From NCBI GenBank assembly GCA_018822365.1, contig JAHJKL010000012.1, positions 1 through 32,240 of the forward strand: a DNA stretch of 32,240 nt, written 5' to 3'. The position numbers were made by a program, and so were the translations under genes. Shown here piece after piece: positions 22,808 to 29,807 of this stretch; the first letter of the stretch is position 1; the number at the start of each line of letters is the position of its first letter. The notes below the pieces were generated by a model. It saw only the letters and a list, made by a program, of their open reading frames with translations. It made no database searches and was not told the DNA's origin. Source of the stretch: Candidatus Margulisiibacteriota bacterium (GTDB lineage Bacteria; Margulisbacteria; WOR-1; O2-12-FULL-45-9; XYB2-FULL-48-7).

Positions 22808-24526
22808 ATGGCAAATAATAAATTAAAATACTCAGCCCGTTTTGCCCTGTTTTTGCTTACTGCTTATTGTTTAGTCCTTCCCGTTTCTGCCGCTCTTGAC
22901 TTGAGCGAGATCGGGGTCGGCGCCCGGCCGCTGGGGATGGGGAAAGCCTACTTTGCGACAGCCGATGATACCTGCGCCATTTTTACCAATCCGGCCGGAC
23001 TTGGGCTTAATGATCGTTTAAGCTACACCAGTATGAGCGGAGTCATGCTTAATGATGCCAACTACCTGATGCTGGGGATCAGTGACAGCTTTTTGATCGG
23101 CAAATTTGGGATCGGCTATGTTAACGCCGGAGTAGGGGCCATTCCGCTGACCCGGCTGGTAGGATCCGGCCCAACCCTGGAAGTCCAGCGCTACGATCAA
23201 ACCGATTATTCTTCCAGCATGATCCTTTTCTCCTACGGAACCAAATTAAGCCGGTTGCTGCGGAACAACGCGGGGAGTGGGATCAGCGTGGGGGGGACTT
23301 TAAAGTATTTCTTCCAGGGCTTTAACGGCGGCGGCGACGCGATGAAAGACGCCAATGGTTATGGAATGGACATGGACCTTGGGCTTTTATGGGACGTCAA
23401 TAAATGGGCGACGGCCGGCCTGACTTTCCAGAACATGCTACCGGTTAATTTGGGAGGGAAATTTGTCTGGAAAGAGCGGAGCGGTCACCCGGAAGTGGTT
23501 GAGGGGATCCCGATGGTTACCCATCTGGCCGGGCGGTTCAATTTGCTTGGTCCGTCCGGACTCCAGCAGCTTAACGAACAAAAACTGGACATGTCACTGG
23601 AATATGAACAGAACAATAATAAGAATTGGCCGGCGGTCTACCATATTGGTTTCGAATACTGGCCCCTTCAGATGCTGGCGATCAGGACAGGAATTGATCA
23701 AAAACCGAAGGCAACAGAAGCGGGTACGGGGGTTGACAGCAACTTTACGTTCGGCGTCGGGACGGTTTGGGAAGGGTTTACTTTTGATTACGCCTACCAC
23801 CAGTTTGGCGAACTTTCGGAGAACACTTCGCATTTCTTCTCGTTCGGTTATTGCGGAGTAGAAAAGATCTGGGAGAAGGGGAAACGAAAATTGGAAGAAA
23901 GACGCAATCCGATCATCCCCGCTCCGGAGATCGTCCCCAAGCCGTCGCTGGAAGCGTTTTCCGATGTTCCTGAAGGTTTCTGGGCCAGGAAGCCGATCCA
24001 GTACCTGGCGACCCTGGGGATATTTCCGGGCGACGCTGACAAGAAGTTCCGCCCGGAAAAAGAGATGACCCGCGGAGAGATGGCGGTCCTGTTGATCAAA
24101 GCAAAAGGGTTTACCGTTAACAAAGATTTTAAGAATAAATTTTCCGATGTTCTGATGCAGTCGTACGAAGCGCCATATATCGCCATGGCGGTGGAGCGGA
24201 AATATATCAGCGGGTTCCCTGACGGGACCTTCCAACCCAAAAAGCGGCTGACCCGGGCCGAGACCGCGGCGATCATGGCCAGGTTTGCCGGGTTATTCGT
24301 CAAACCCAAACTTGAAACCAAGCCTTTCCCGGATGTTCCGGTCAACCATTGGGCGGCGCCGTCGATCGGGGCCGACCGGCTGGCCGGGTTCTTCGAATAT
24401 TTAAGCGGCAAGAACTTCCTGCCGAACGGTTTTATTACTCGCGCCGAAGCAGCGGAGATAATTTCCAAAACTCCGTTTGCCAAACAGCAGATCGAAGAGC
24501 TGATCTCCGGCAACAAATTCGATTAA
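22808..24526 (+). CDS. PorV/UPF0164-like beta-barrel fused to three SLH domains
   Basis: 572 aa from ATG 22808, chosen because the promoter lies between it and an earlier in-frame ATG and because the signal peptide then begins correctly (NNKLKYSARFALFLLTAYCL ... VSA). The mature start (LDLSEIGVGARPLGMGKAYFA followed by DDTCAIFTNPAGL) is the hallmark of the PorV/UPF0164 barrel family. Strand-rich sequence runs to about residue 360. Three SLH domains follow (about 382-430, 445-496, 506-560), each with FSDV or FPDV at the start and TRGE, TRAE or TRAE later. SLH domains bind pyruvylated or polyamine-modified cell-wall polymer, so the protein would tie the outer membrane to the wall. The order barrel then SLH is the reverse of OmpM-type anchors. 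Confidence 0.88.
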   Translation: MANNKLKYSARFALFLLTAYCLVLPVSAALDLSEIGVGARPLGMGKAYFATADDTCAIFTNPAGLGLNDRLSYTSMSGVMLNDANYLMLGISDSFLIGKFGIGYVNAGVGAIPLTRLVGSGPTLEVQRYDQTDYSSSMILFSYGTKLSRLLRNNAGSGISVGGTLKYFFQGFNGGGDAMKDANGYGMDMDLGLLWDVNKWATAGLTFQNMLPVNLGGKFVWKERSGHPEVVEGIPMVTHLAGRFNLLGPSGLQQLNEQKLDMSLEYEQNNNKNWPAVYHIGFEYWPLQMLAIRTGIDQKPKATEAGTGVDSNFTFGVGTVWEGFTFDYAYHQFGELSENTSHFFSFGYCGVEKIWEKGKRKLEERRNPIIPAPEIVPKPSLEAFSDVPEGFWARKPIQYLATLGIFPGDADKKFRPEKEMTRGEMAVLLIKAKGFTVNKDFKNKFSDVLMQSYEAPYIAMAVERKYISGFPDGTFQPKKRLTRAETAAIMARFAGLFVKPKLETKPFPDVPVNHWAAPSIGADRLAGFFEYLSGKNFLPNGFITRAEAAEIISKTPFAKQQIEELISGNKFD

Positions 24527-24586
24527 ACCTCGGTAAAAACCCAAGTTTCCACTCTAAATTATCTATGATATTATGTACGTGTTAAT

Positions 24587-24676
24587 GGAGGGATGGCCGA
24601 GCGGTTGATGGCGGTAGTCTTGAAAACTACTATGCGCGTAAGCGTATCGGAGGTTCGAATCCTCCTCCCTCCGCCA
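24587..24676 (+). tRNA. tRNA-Ser (anticodon UGA), CCA encoded
   Basis: A 7-bp acceptor stem (GGAGGGA with TCCCTCC), discriminator G and an encoded CCA (24674-24676). The anticodon loop CTTGAAA gives UGA. A long variable arm (ATGCGC-gtaa-GCGTAT) marks class II Ser. T-arm GGTTCGAATCC present. Confidence 0.95.
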
Positions 24677-24707
24677 TAATAAACTACCCAACTAAAATCG
24701 ATTAAGG

Positions 24708-24713
24708 TATAAT
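24708..24713 (+). promoter_or_regulatory. Candidate -10 box for the second tRNA-Ser
   Basis: Perfect TATAAT, 11 nt before the tRNA 5' end, with no good -35. It suggests independent transcription of the second tRNA and the AlkD-like gene behind it. Confidence 0.5.
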
Positions 24714-24724
24714 GATTTCAGCGC

Positions 24725-24812
24725 GGAGGAGTACCCAAGTGGCTCAAGGGGGCGGTTTGCTAAACCGTTAGTGGGAGCAATCCCAGCGTGGGTTCAAATC
24801 CCACCTCCTCCG
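24725..24812 (+). tRNA. tRNA-Ser (anticodon GCU), CCA not encoded
   Basis: Acceptor stem GGAGGAG with CTCCTCC and discriminator G at 24812, followed by TAG instead of CCA. The anticodon loop TTGCTAA gives GCU. The variable arm is TGGGA-gcaa-TCCCA and the T-arm GTGGG-TTCAAAT-CCCAC. CCA must be added by enzyme, unlike in its neighbour. Confidence 0.95.
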
Positions 24813-24824
24813 TAGTTTAATATT

Positions 24825-25484
24825 ATGAACGTAAAAGAACTCCTCGTTGAACTTAAAAAACAAGCTAACCCCAGAAATGCCGCCGGGATGGCCCGCTTTG
24901 GGATAAATCCAAAAAACGCTCTTGGTATTAGTATTCCTGTCTTGCGCGGGCTGGCTAAAAAGATCGGAAAAGACCATCAGCTAGCCGAACAATTATGGCA
25001 GAGCGGTATCCACGAGGCGCGTCTTTTGGCCGGGTTTATTGACGACTACCGGCAGGTCACTGTTAAACAAATGGAAAGCTGGGTTAAAGATTTTGATTCC
25101 TGGGACATCTGCGACCAGGTTTGTTCCAATCTTTTTGATAAAACTCCGGTGGGGTATAAGAAAGCTGTTGAGTGGGCGGTTAGAAAAGAAGAATTTGTCA
25201 GGAGGGCCGGGTTCGTGATGATGGCTTGCCTGGCGGTCCACGACAAAACAGCTCCGGACGAGAAATTCATCCGATTTTTCCCGCTGATCAAAAAGTATTC
25301 GACCGATGAGCGCAACTTTGTGAAAAAAGCGGTCAACTGGGCGCTTAGGCAGATCGGGAAAAGAAATAAAGAACTGTGTTATCTGGCGCTGGAACTGGGG
25401 GAAGAGATTGTTAAAATTGATTCACCGTCAGCCAAATGGATCGCCAGGGACGCCATCCGCGAACTAAAAAGCCGTAACTTTTAG
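24825..25484 (+). CDS. AlkD-like DNA alkylation repair protein
   Basis: This 219-aa protein is built wholly of helical HEAT-like repeats, as in AlkD. The central motif DFDSWDICDQVCSNLFDKT matches the conserved Trp-Asp stretch of the family's DNA-binding face. VRRAGFVMMACLA and VKKAVNWALRQIGKRN match the later Arg/Trp-containing helices. AlkD removes 3-methyl- and 7-methylpurines without flipping the base. The ATG is only 12 nt after the tRNA-Ser 3' end and has no Shine-Dalgarno, so the gene is probably co-transcribed with the tRNA and exposed by 3' processing. Convergent with the zinc-ribbon gene, whose stop overlaps its own by four bases (25481-25484). Confidence 0.87.
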   Translation: MNVKELLVELKKQANPRNAAGMARFGINPKNALGISIPVLRGLAKKIGKDHQLAEQLWQSGIHEARLLAGFIDDYRQVTVKQMESWVKDFDSWDICDQVCSNLFDKTPVGYKKAVEWAVRKEEFVRRAGFVMMACLAVHDKTAPDEKFIRFFPLIKKYSTDERNFVKKAVNWALRQIGKRNKELCYLALELGEEIVKIDSPSAKWIARDAIRELKSRNF

Positions 25485-26122
25485 ATCTTTTCCCCGCACT
25501 CCGGACAAAATTTGCTTCCCGGCGCCAGGGTTGCTTCGCATTTAGGGCAAGCGGTCAATTGAAGGTTTTCGCCGCAACTTGGACAGAACTTGGCATTGGA
25601 AGCGAGCGGCGCTTCGCATTTGGGGCAGGTGGCGCGAATGTTCCTGCGCCAGTATTCGGTTCCCAGCTTTTTATCTTCTTCGGCCATAGCGGCATGGGCC
25701 CAGACCTCTTCGACCGACTTGCTTGCCTGGGCGGCGGCCATTTCGACCCCCAGATCGGGGGCGCATTGTTTACAGAGCCCTTTTTTCTCGTTCCAGCACG
25801 ATTTGCGGCAGACCCAGGTGGAACAACGGGGACACTGGATAAAGCTTGGTTTGATCTCGTTGATCGCCTTGGCGAAGGCGCCGTCATGCGCCTGTTTCCA
25901 GGCGGCGGAGCGGACCTGTTCGCCGATCGCCGCGGCCCGGTTGAAGACACCGCCAAAGATACTGCTGGCCGCCTGCAGCGCGCTGGCGACGTTCCCGGGG
26001 GCCCAGCTTTCAAAGTTGGTCCGGTAGCCGGTGCCGCAGCGGTTGCAGGTAAATTCAAATTGGAATCCCCGGTCGGTGCTGGTATCCTCATAATTTTTAA
26101 CGAATTCAATAACATTGCTCAT
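25481..26122 (-). CDS. Zinc-ribbon protein with a double C-terminal ribbon
   Basis: 213 aa from the ATG at 26122; a longer frame to 26242 is rejected because the extended -10 promoter lies 7 nt before this ATG. An N-terminal CNRCGTGY pair starts a first metal site. A central cluster has CPRCSTWVCRKSCWNEKKGLCKQC. Two near-identical zinc ribbons end the protein (CPKCEAPLASNAKFCPSCG and CPKCEATLAPGSKFCPECG). The stretch between (about 30-85) is Ala/Gly-rich and helical. The architecture resembles small cytoplasmic zinc-ribbon proteins often found with membrane or stress partners, but no specific role is known. The final ribbon pair probably arose by duplication. Confidence 0.8.
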   Translation of the reverse strand: MSNVIEFVKNYEDTSTDRGFQFEFTCNRCGTGYRTNFESWAPGNVASALQAASSIFGGVFNRAAAIGEQVRSAAWKQAHDGAFAKAINEIKPSFIQCPRCSTWVCRKSCWNEKKGLCKQCAPDLGVEMAAAQASKSVEEVWAHAAMAEEDKKLGTEYWRRNIRATCPKCEAPLASNAKFCPSCGENLQLTACPKCEATLAPGSKFCPECGEKI

Positions 26123-26129
26123 ACCAATA

Positions 26130-26138
26130 ATTATAGCA
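26130..26138 (-). promoter_or_regulatory. Extended -10 promoter of the zinc-ribbon gene
   Basis: TGCTATAAT on the minus strand, with TATAAT at 26130-26135. The ATG is 7 nt downstream, so the transcript would be leaderless. No clear -35, as usual for extended -10 promoters. Confidence 0.6.
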
Positions 26139-26161
26139 TGATAGATAGAAAAACAGAGCGA

Positions 26162-26191
26162 TTGACAAAGGGTTGGGCGATAGCGTATAAT
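26162..26191 (+). promoter_or_regulatory. Consensus promoter of the DUF134/NifX/ATPase cluster
   Basis: TTGACA (26162-26167) and TATAAT (26186-26191), both perfect, spacing 18 nt. It is back-to-back with the zinc-ribbon promoter. Confidence 0.85.
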
Positions 26192-26208
26192 GTGCATATG
26201 CACAATAT
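26187..26208. promoter_or_regulatory. Palindromic operator candidate
   Basis: TGTGCATATGCACA (26191-26204) is a perfect 14-bp palindrome. With flanks ATA-a and a-TAT it extends to 22 bp with one mismatched pair. It overlaps the -10 box and the transcription start. The first gene behind it encodes a DUF134 helix-turn-helix protein, the obvious candidate for binding it. Confidence 0.65.
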
Positions 26209-26232
26209 GGTCAATCAGGCGGCGTGTTTGCT

Positions 26233-26574
26233 GTGACGCCAAGACAGAGAAAGGGGCGGCTTTGCCAGCCTTTTATCGGTGATACCATCTACAAGCCAAG
26301 AGCAGTCCCATTGGCTAATTTAGAAATTGTTGAATTGGGTCAGGATGAGATCGAAGCGATGAGATTGTGCGATAGGGAAGATTTGGAGCAGGAAGAGGCG
26401 GCCAGGAGAATGAACATTTCAAGGGGGACGGTCCAGCGGCTCCTGTATTCCGGCCGGAAAAAAGTTATCGACGCGATCACCCGAGCCAAAGCATTACAAA
26501 TTGAGGGGGGAGATCATATCCTCCCTTTAAACAAAGGTTTTCGGTGTCGCCGAAGGCACCAGGGAGGTGAATAA
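26233..26574 (+). CDS. DUF134 helix-turn-helix protein, likely cluster regulator
   Basis: About 113 aa from GTG 26233; GTG 26224 is an alternative. The N-terminus (TPRQRKGRLCQPF, then KPRAVPLANLEIVELGQDEIEAMRL) and the middle (DREDLEQEEAARRMNISRGTVQRLLYSGRKKVIDAI) match the DUF134 family pattern: a proline-led N-terminal segment, then a sigma-70 region-4-like helix-turn-helix. DUF134 genes commonly stand beside NifX-like and DUF5320 genes. It probably represses its own cluster through the palindrome at 26187-26208. Cys15 is one possible sensor residue. The ribosome site is poor. Regulation of iron-sulfur or metal functions is inferred from neighbours only. Confidence 0.85.
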   Translation: MTPRQRKGRLCQPFIGDTIYKPRAVPLANLEIVELGQDEIEAMRLCDREDLEQEEAARRMNISRGTVQRLLYSGRKKVIDAITRAKALQIEGGDHILPLNKGFRCRRRHQGGE

Positions 26575-26576
26575 AC

Positions 26577-26813
26577 ATGCCAGGTAGAGATGGAACAGGC
26601 CCATGGGGACGAGGATCGGGAACCGGTCGGGGTCGGGGTGTTTGCGTGCCGAGTGGCAAGGGAGGTTGTTTTGCGGGCCGGGGAGGGCTTTTTGGGATGG
26701 GAAGGAACGCCCGCTATTTGTTCAGCAGTGTCAATGATGAAGCGTCGGAGCTAAAGACAGAGCTGGAGATGATCAACGCGCGCTTAGCGGAGATTGAAAA
26801 GGAGAAAAAATAA
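26577..26813 (+). CDS. DUF5320 family small protein
   Basis: This 78-aa protein begins PGRDGTGPWGRGSGTGRGRG, the family pattern of DUF5320 (PxxDGTGPxGxGPxTGRGxG), then has two Cys residues (GVCVPSGKGGCF), a Gly-rich stretch and a C-terminal coiled coil (DEASELKTELEMINARLAEIEKEKK). A strong GGGAGGTG precedes the ATG, and the gene starts 2 nt after the DUF134 stop. Function is unknown. The family is typically next to NifX/NifB-type and MinD-ferredoxin genes in anaerobes, as here. The coiled coil suggests multimerisation, and the Gly/Cys part might hold metal. Confidence 0.85.
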   Translation: MPGRDGTGPWGRGSGTGRGRGVCVPSGKGGCFAGRGGLFGMGRNARYLFSSVNDEASELKTELEMINARLAEIEKEKK

Positions 26814-26814
26814 T

Positions 26815-27192
26815 ATGAAGGTCGGAATTGTATTGGAAGATGAACAAGGCCTTAAAGGTGATGTCTGTCCCCATTTTGGACAATGCAAGTATTTTTTTCT
26901 GGTTGATATAGACAAGGAAAACAAGAAGATCATAAACACCTGCATTGTGCCCAATGCCGCGCAGCATGGCGGAGGGGGCTGTGTCGCCGTTGATGAGATA
27001 CTTAAACATAAAGTGACCCATGTTATCGCCGGGGGGATGGGGATGGGAGCCCAGCAGAAATTTGCCGGCGCCGGCGTAGAGGTGTTTGGTTTCTCCGGTA
27101 ATGTTGAGGCGGCGCTTGATGAATTTATGAATAACACCTTGGGCGGCTTATCGGCTTGCCGTGAGCATGGCGCGCACGGGGAGTGTCATTGA
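26815..27192 (+). CDS. NifX/NafY-like dinitrogenase cofactor domain protein, copy 1
   Basis: 125 aa from ATG 26815, chosen because AAGGAGA sits just upstream; an earlier in-frame ATG overlaps the DUF5320 gene. The fold pattern is that of the FeMo-cofactor carrier family (NifX, NifB C-terminus): MKVGIVLEDEQGLKGDVCPHFGQCKYFFLVD, then THVIAGGMGMGAQQKFAGAGVEVFGF. Cys residues in VCPHFGQC, GGGGC and a His/Cys-rich tail (CREHGAHGECH) could bind an Fe-S or metal cluster. No nitrogenase structural genes are present in the window, so a nitrogenase role is not implied. These proteins in anaerobes without nitrogenase probably carry or insert clusters for other enzymes. Confidence 0.88.
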   Translation: MKVGIVLEDEQGLKGDVCPHFGQCKYFFLVDIDKENKKIINTCIVPNAAQHGGGGCVAVDEILKHKVTHVIAGGMGMGAQQKFAGAGVEVFGFSGNVEAALDEFMNNTLGGLSACREHGAHGECH

Positions 27193-27204
27193 GGAGGCTT
27201 ATCC

Positions 27205-27579
27205 ATGAAAATATGCGTAACGGCAAACGGGGATAATCTTGACGCGGCGGTTGATCAGCGATTTGGGCGATCTCCTTACTTTATAGTGGTTGATCCGGAA
27301 AGTTTAGGGTTTAAAGCGATTGCTAATCCGAATGTCGAAGCTTCCGGCGGTGCCGGGATACAGTCTGCCCAGCTTATAGCGAGCGAGGGAGCGGCGGTGG
27401 TGGCGACCGGAAATGTTGGGCCGAACGCGTATCAAACGCTCTCTGCCTTGAAGGTTAAAGTTTTGACAGGAGTGACCGGCACCGTAAACCAGGCGATCGC
27501 TGATTTTAAAGCCGGAAAGCTAAAGGAACAGACGGGGCCGTCGGTCTCGGGCCATTTTGGCCAGGGAGAGTCTCAATGA
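27205..27579 (+). CDS. NifX-like dinitrogenase cofactor domain protein, copy 2
   Basis: This 124-aa paralogue of the previous gene begins MKICVTANGDNLDAAVDQRFGRSPYFIVVD, the family's conserved DxRFGRxxYFxxxD start. Then come the GGAGIQSAQLIASEGAAVVATGNVGPNAYQTL helix-strand units and a Gly/Pro tail. Unlike copy 1 it has only one Cys (in KICV) and no His/Cys-rich tail, so the two probably differ in cofactor handling. GGAGG lies 9 nt before the ATG. The stop overlaps the thioredoxin start by four bases (ATGA). Confidence 0.88.
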   Translation: MKICVTANGDNLDAAVDQRFGRSPYFIVVDPESLGFKAIANPNVEASGGAGIQSAQLIASEGAAVVATGNVGPNAYQTLSALKVKVLTGVTGTVNQAIADFKAGKLKEQTGPSVSGHFGQGESQ

Positions 27580-27911
27580 GCGAACCTCCTTCGGTTTCCA
27601 GCCTGACTTTTGCGGCAGAAGTGTTACAGAGCGCCCAGCCGGTTTTGGTGGATTTCTGGGCCCCGTGGTGCGGTCCGTGCAAAATGATGCTCCCGCTCCT
27701 GGAAAAAACTGCCGAGAAATATAAGGGGAAAATGAAAGTCGTAAAATTGAACACCGAAGAGAATAAAGAGATCGCCGATCAACACCAAGTTATGAGCATT
27801 CCCTCCATGATCATGTTCGCTAAAGGGGAAGAAGTTGGCCGGATCGCCGGCGTCATGGACGAGAACAGGTTGCACGCGGAGATCGGAGATCTTTTGGAAA
27901 TGGCAGGATAG
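27576..27911 (+). CDS. Thioredoxin
   Basis: This 111-aa protein has the classical WCGPC active site in VLVDFWAPWCGPCKMMLP, followed by VVKLNTEENKEIADQHQV, the cis-proline loop SIPSMIMFAKGEEV and the final helix. Length and motifs are those of canonical cytoplasmic thioredoxin. It is coupled by ATGA overlap to the NifX-like gene before it, so it belongs to the cluster rather than being a random neighbour. A thiol-disulfide partner for cluster assembly or for the Cys-rich proteins nearby is a reasonable inference. No thioredoxin reductase is in the window. Confidence 0.95.
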   Translation: MSEPPSVSSLTFAAEVLQSAQPVLVDFWAPWCGPCKMMLPLLEKTAEKYKGKMKVVKLNTEENKEIADQHQVMSIPSMIMFAKGEEVGRIAGVMDENRLHAEIGDLLEMAG

Positions 27912-27972
27912 ATCGAGCAAGCCAGAGGCCTGGAAATAAGTATTTATTTAATGAAAGGATCGTAATGACCGT

Positions 27973-28053
27973 ATGTGCCAATACTGCGCCGGAACAGGGG
28001 TCTGCGTTTTATTTGGTTCGGCTGACGGCGTTGCCGTGGGAAAAAATCTGTGA
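27973..28053 (+). CDS. 26-aa Cys-rich small ORF overlapping the ATPase start
   Basis: The frame reads MCQYCAGTGVCVLFGSADGV and ends VGKNL. Its TGA overlaps the GTG start of the following ATPase (GTGA), the usual coupling geometry. Three Cys are in the first 11 residues. AAAGGA is 14 nt upstream of this ATG and fits better with another ATG (27965) in a different frame, so the start is uncertain. It may be a small Fe-S or metal-binding peptide, a truncated gene, or a translated leader. It lies in the 138-bp gap after the thioredoxin gene, which holds nothing else visible. Confidence 0.35.
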   Translation: MCQYCAGTGVCVLFGSADGVAVGKNL

Positions 28054-28910
28054 TCATTGCTATTGCCTCGGGTAAAGGTGGGACCGGAAAAACTCTTGTC
28101 GCAACTTCCCTGGCATTATCGTTTGATGGCGAGGGTCAATTGCTCGATTGTGACGTTGAGGAACCGAATGCCGCGATTTTTATCAAGCCGGAAACAGAGA
28201 AAACCATTAAGGCTTCCGTGCCGGTCCCGGTAGTTGACGAGAGCAAATGCGATTATTGCGGCCGTTGCTCCGAGGTTTGCGAATACAACGCTATCGTAGT
28301 CGCCAAAAGCAAAGTCCTGGTCTTTCCCGCCATGTGCCACAGCTGCGGCGCCTGTACTCTCCTTTGCCCGCGAGGGGCGTTAACCGAGCAACCTCGCGAG
28401 ATCGGCCGGATTGAAACCGGTCGTAAGGGGGGGCTCCGGTTTGTTCCGGGCTGTCTTAATGTCGGAGAAGCAATGTCTCCTCCATTGATCAGGCAAGTCA
28501 AAAAGCTGCTCGATCCCGGTCAAACGGCGATCATTGACTCGCCGCCGGGGACATCGTGCCCGGTCATTACCGCTATAAAGGGGAGCGACTTTTGCCTGCT
28601 GGTGACCGAACCGACCCCCTTTGGCTTAAATGACCTGGTTTTAGCGGTTGAGACGGTCCGTAAACTAAAGATCCCTTTTGGCGTAGTTATTAACCGCTCC
28701 GATCTGGGAGACAATAAAACCGAAGCATATTGCGCGGCTGAAAATATCCCTGTGTTATTGAGGGTCCCTTTCCAAAAAGAGATCGCGAGGGGATATTCGA
28801 CCGGGAAACCGCTTATTGAGATATTGCCCGAGTACAAAAATAAATTTCGGCGGGTCCTTGAAGAAATAAGTCTGATCGTTAAAAGGAGCGCGAACAAACA
28901 TGAGGGCTAA
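28050..28910 (+). CDS. MinD-superfamily ATPase with inserted ferredoxin domain, 1
   Basis: This 286-aa P-loop ATPase of the Mrp/NubA/MinD type starts at GTG. The deviant Walker A is IASGKGGTGKTLVATSLA. A 2x[4Fe-4S] ferredoxin insert (CDYCGRCSEVC and CHSCGACTLLCP, about 65-115) lies between strands. IIDSPPGTSCPV is the Walker B/switch region, followed by VTEPTPFGLNDL. Such pairs are thought to couple ATP hydrolysis to electron transfer or Fe-S cluster transfer in anaerobes. The partner gene follows after 40 bp. No Shine-Dalgarno is evident, so translation probably depends on coupling to the small ORF upstream. Cytoplasmic. Confidence 0.93.
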   Translation: MIIAIASGKGGTGKTLVATSLALSFDGEGQLLDCDVEEPNAAIFIKPETEKTIKASVPVPVVDESKCDYCGRCSEVCEYNAIVVAKSKVLVFPAMCHSCGACTLLCPRGALTEQPREIGRIETGRKGGLRFVPGCLNVGEAMSPPLIRQVKKLLDPGQTAIIDSPPGTSCPVITAIKGSDFCLLVTEPTPFGLNDLVLAVETVRKLKIPFGVVINRSDLGDNKTEAYCAAENIPVLLRVPFQKEIARGYSTGKPLIEILPEYKNKFRRVLEEISLIVKRSANKHEG

Positions 28911-28953
28911 AAAAGCGGTCGAACTCGTGGAAAACATCTTGGGGCTGGAATGA
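28900..28953 (+). CDS. 17-aa small ORF between the two ATPase genes
   Basis: MRAKKAVELVENILGLE, overlapping the first ATPase's end by 11 bp and sharing ATGA with the second ATPase's start. AGGAG lies 11 nt upstream. It may be only a coupling device or the remnant of a lost gene. Codon-level evidence for a protein is weak. Confidence 0.3.
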   Translation: MRAKKAVELVENILGLE

Positions 28954-29801
28954 AACAAATAGTTGTCATCAGCGGCAAGGGGGGGACCGGCAAAACAGTA
29001 GTGACCGGTTCGCTGGCGGCCCTGGCCCAAAATAAAGTTATGGTCGACTGCGATGTGGACGCGGCTGACCTTCACCTTTTGTTGCATCCGGAAATTAAAG
29101 AACGTCATGAGTTTAAAATCGGGCAAACAGCGGTTATTGATCGGCAGCTTTGCGTGAAATGCGGGCAATGTCTTGAACTTTGCAGGTTTGAAGCGATAAG
29201 ACCCGATTATACGGTCGAGTCGTTTTCTTGCGAGGGCTGTGCCCTATGCCATTACATTTGTCCTGCCAGAGCGATCCGGATGGCGGAAAATATCGCTGGC
29301 GAATGGTTTGTGTCGGTCACCAAATACGGACCTTTTGTGCATGCCAAGCTGGGGATTGCCGAAGAAAATTCCGGCAAGCTGGTGGCGAAGATCAGGCAGG
29401 TTGCCCGTGATATAGCCAAACGCGATCGACTGGATTTTATCATAATAGACGGACCGCCCGGGATCGGCTGTCCGTTGATCGCTTCTTTGACCGGGGTCGA
29501 TCGCGCGCTGATCGTGACCGAACCGACCCTCTCTGGCCTTCATGACGCGCAAAGGGTCATGGAAGTGGCGCGGCATTTTAGCGTCCCGGTCAGAATGGTG
29601 ATCAATAAATATGATCTCAATCCCGAAATGACAGACCAAATAGATGGTTATTGCCGGGATTATGGGGTGCCGGTGATCGGCAGGATCGCTTTTAACAGGA
29701 TGATCGTTGAGTCAATGGTCGCGGGGAAAACGATTATTGAACAGGCTTCCTCGCCTCTTATAAAAGAGCTAACTGAAATTTGGGAACAATTGGAAGAATA
29801 G
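28950..29801 (+). CDS. MinD-superfamily ATPase with inserted ferredoxin domain, 2
   Basis: This 283-aa paralogue and likely heterodimer partner of the preceding ATPase has Walker A ISGKGGTGKTVVTGSLA, ferredoxin insert CVKCGQCLELC and CEGCALCHYICP (about 65-110), IIDGPPGIGCPLIA as the switch region and VTEPTLSGLHDAQRV. The insert again gives eight cysteines for two [4Fe-4S] clusters. The ATG overlaps the stop of the 17-aa ORF. The gene ends 6 bp before the convergent YibE/F gene. Function in the family is not settled; roles in cluster transfer to the NifX-like proteins are inferred from linkage. Confidence 0.93.
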   Translation: MKQIVVISGKGGTGKTVVTGSLAALAQNKVMVDCDVDAADLHLLLHPEIKERHEFKIGQTAVIDRQLCVKCGQCLELCRFEAIRPDYTVESFSCEGCALCHYICPARAIRMAENIAGEWFVSVTKYGPFVHAKLGIAEENSGKLVAKIRQVARDIAKRDRLDFIIIDGPPGIGCPLIASLTGVDRALIVTEPTLSGLHDAQRVMEVARHFSVPVRMVINKYDLNPEMTDQIDGYCRDYGVPVIGRIAFNRMIVESMVAGKTIIEQASSPLIKELTEIWEQLEE

Positions 29802-29807
29802 TGATAA

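Noticed and set aside
26123-26242. N-terminal extension of the zinc-ribbon protein
   Set aside because: It would run through an extended -10 promoter on its own strand and across the divergent promoter; the ATG at 26122 fits better.
26815-27579. Nitrogen fixation locus
   Set aside because: NifX-like domains alone do not indicate nitrogenase; no nifH, nifD, nifK, nifE or nifN is present.
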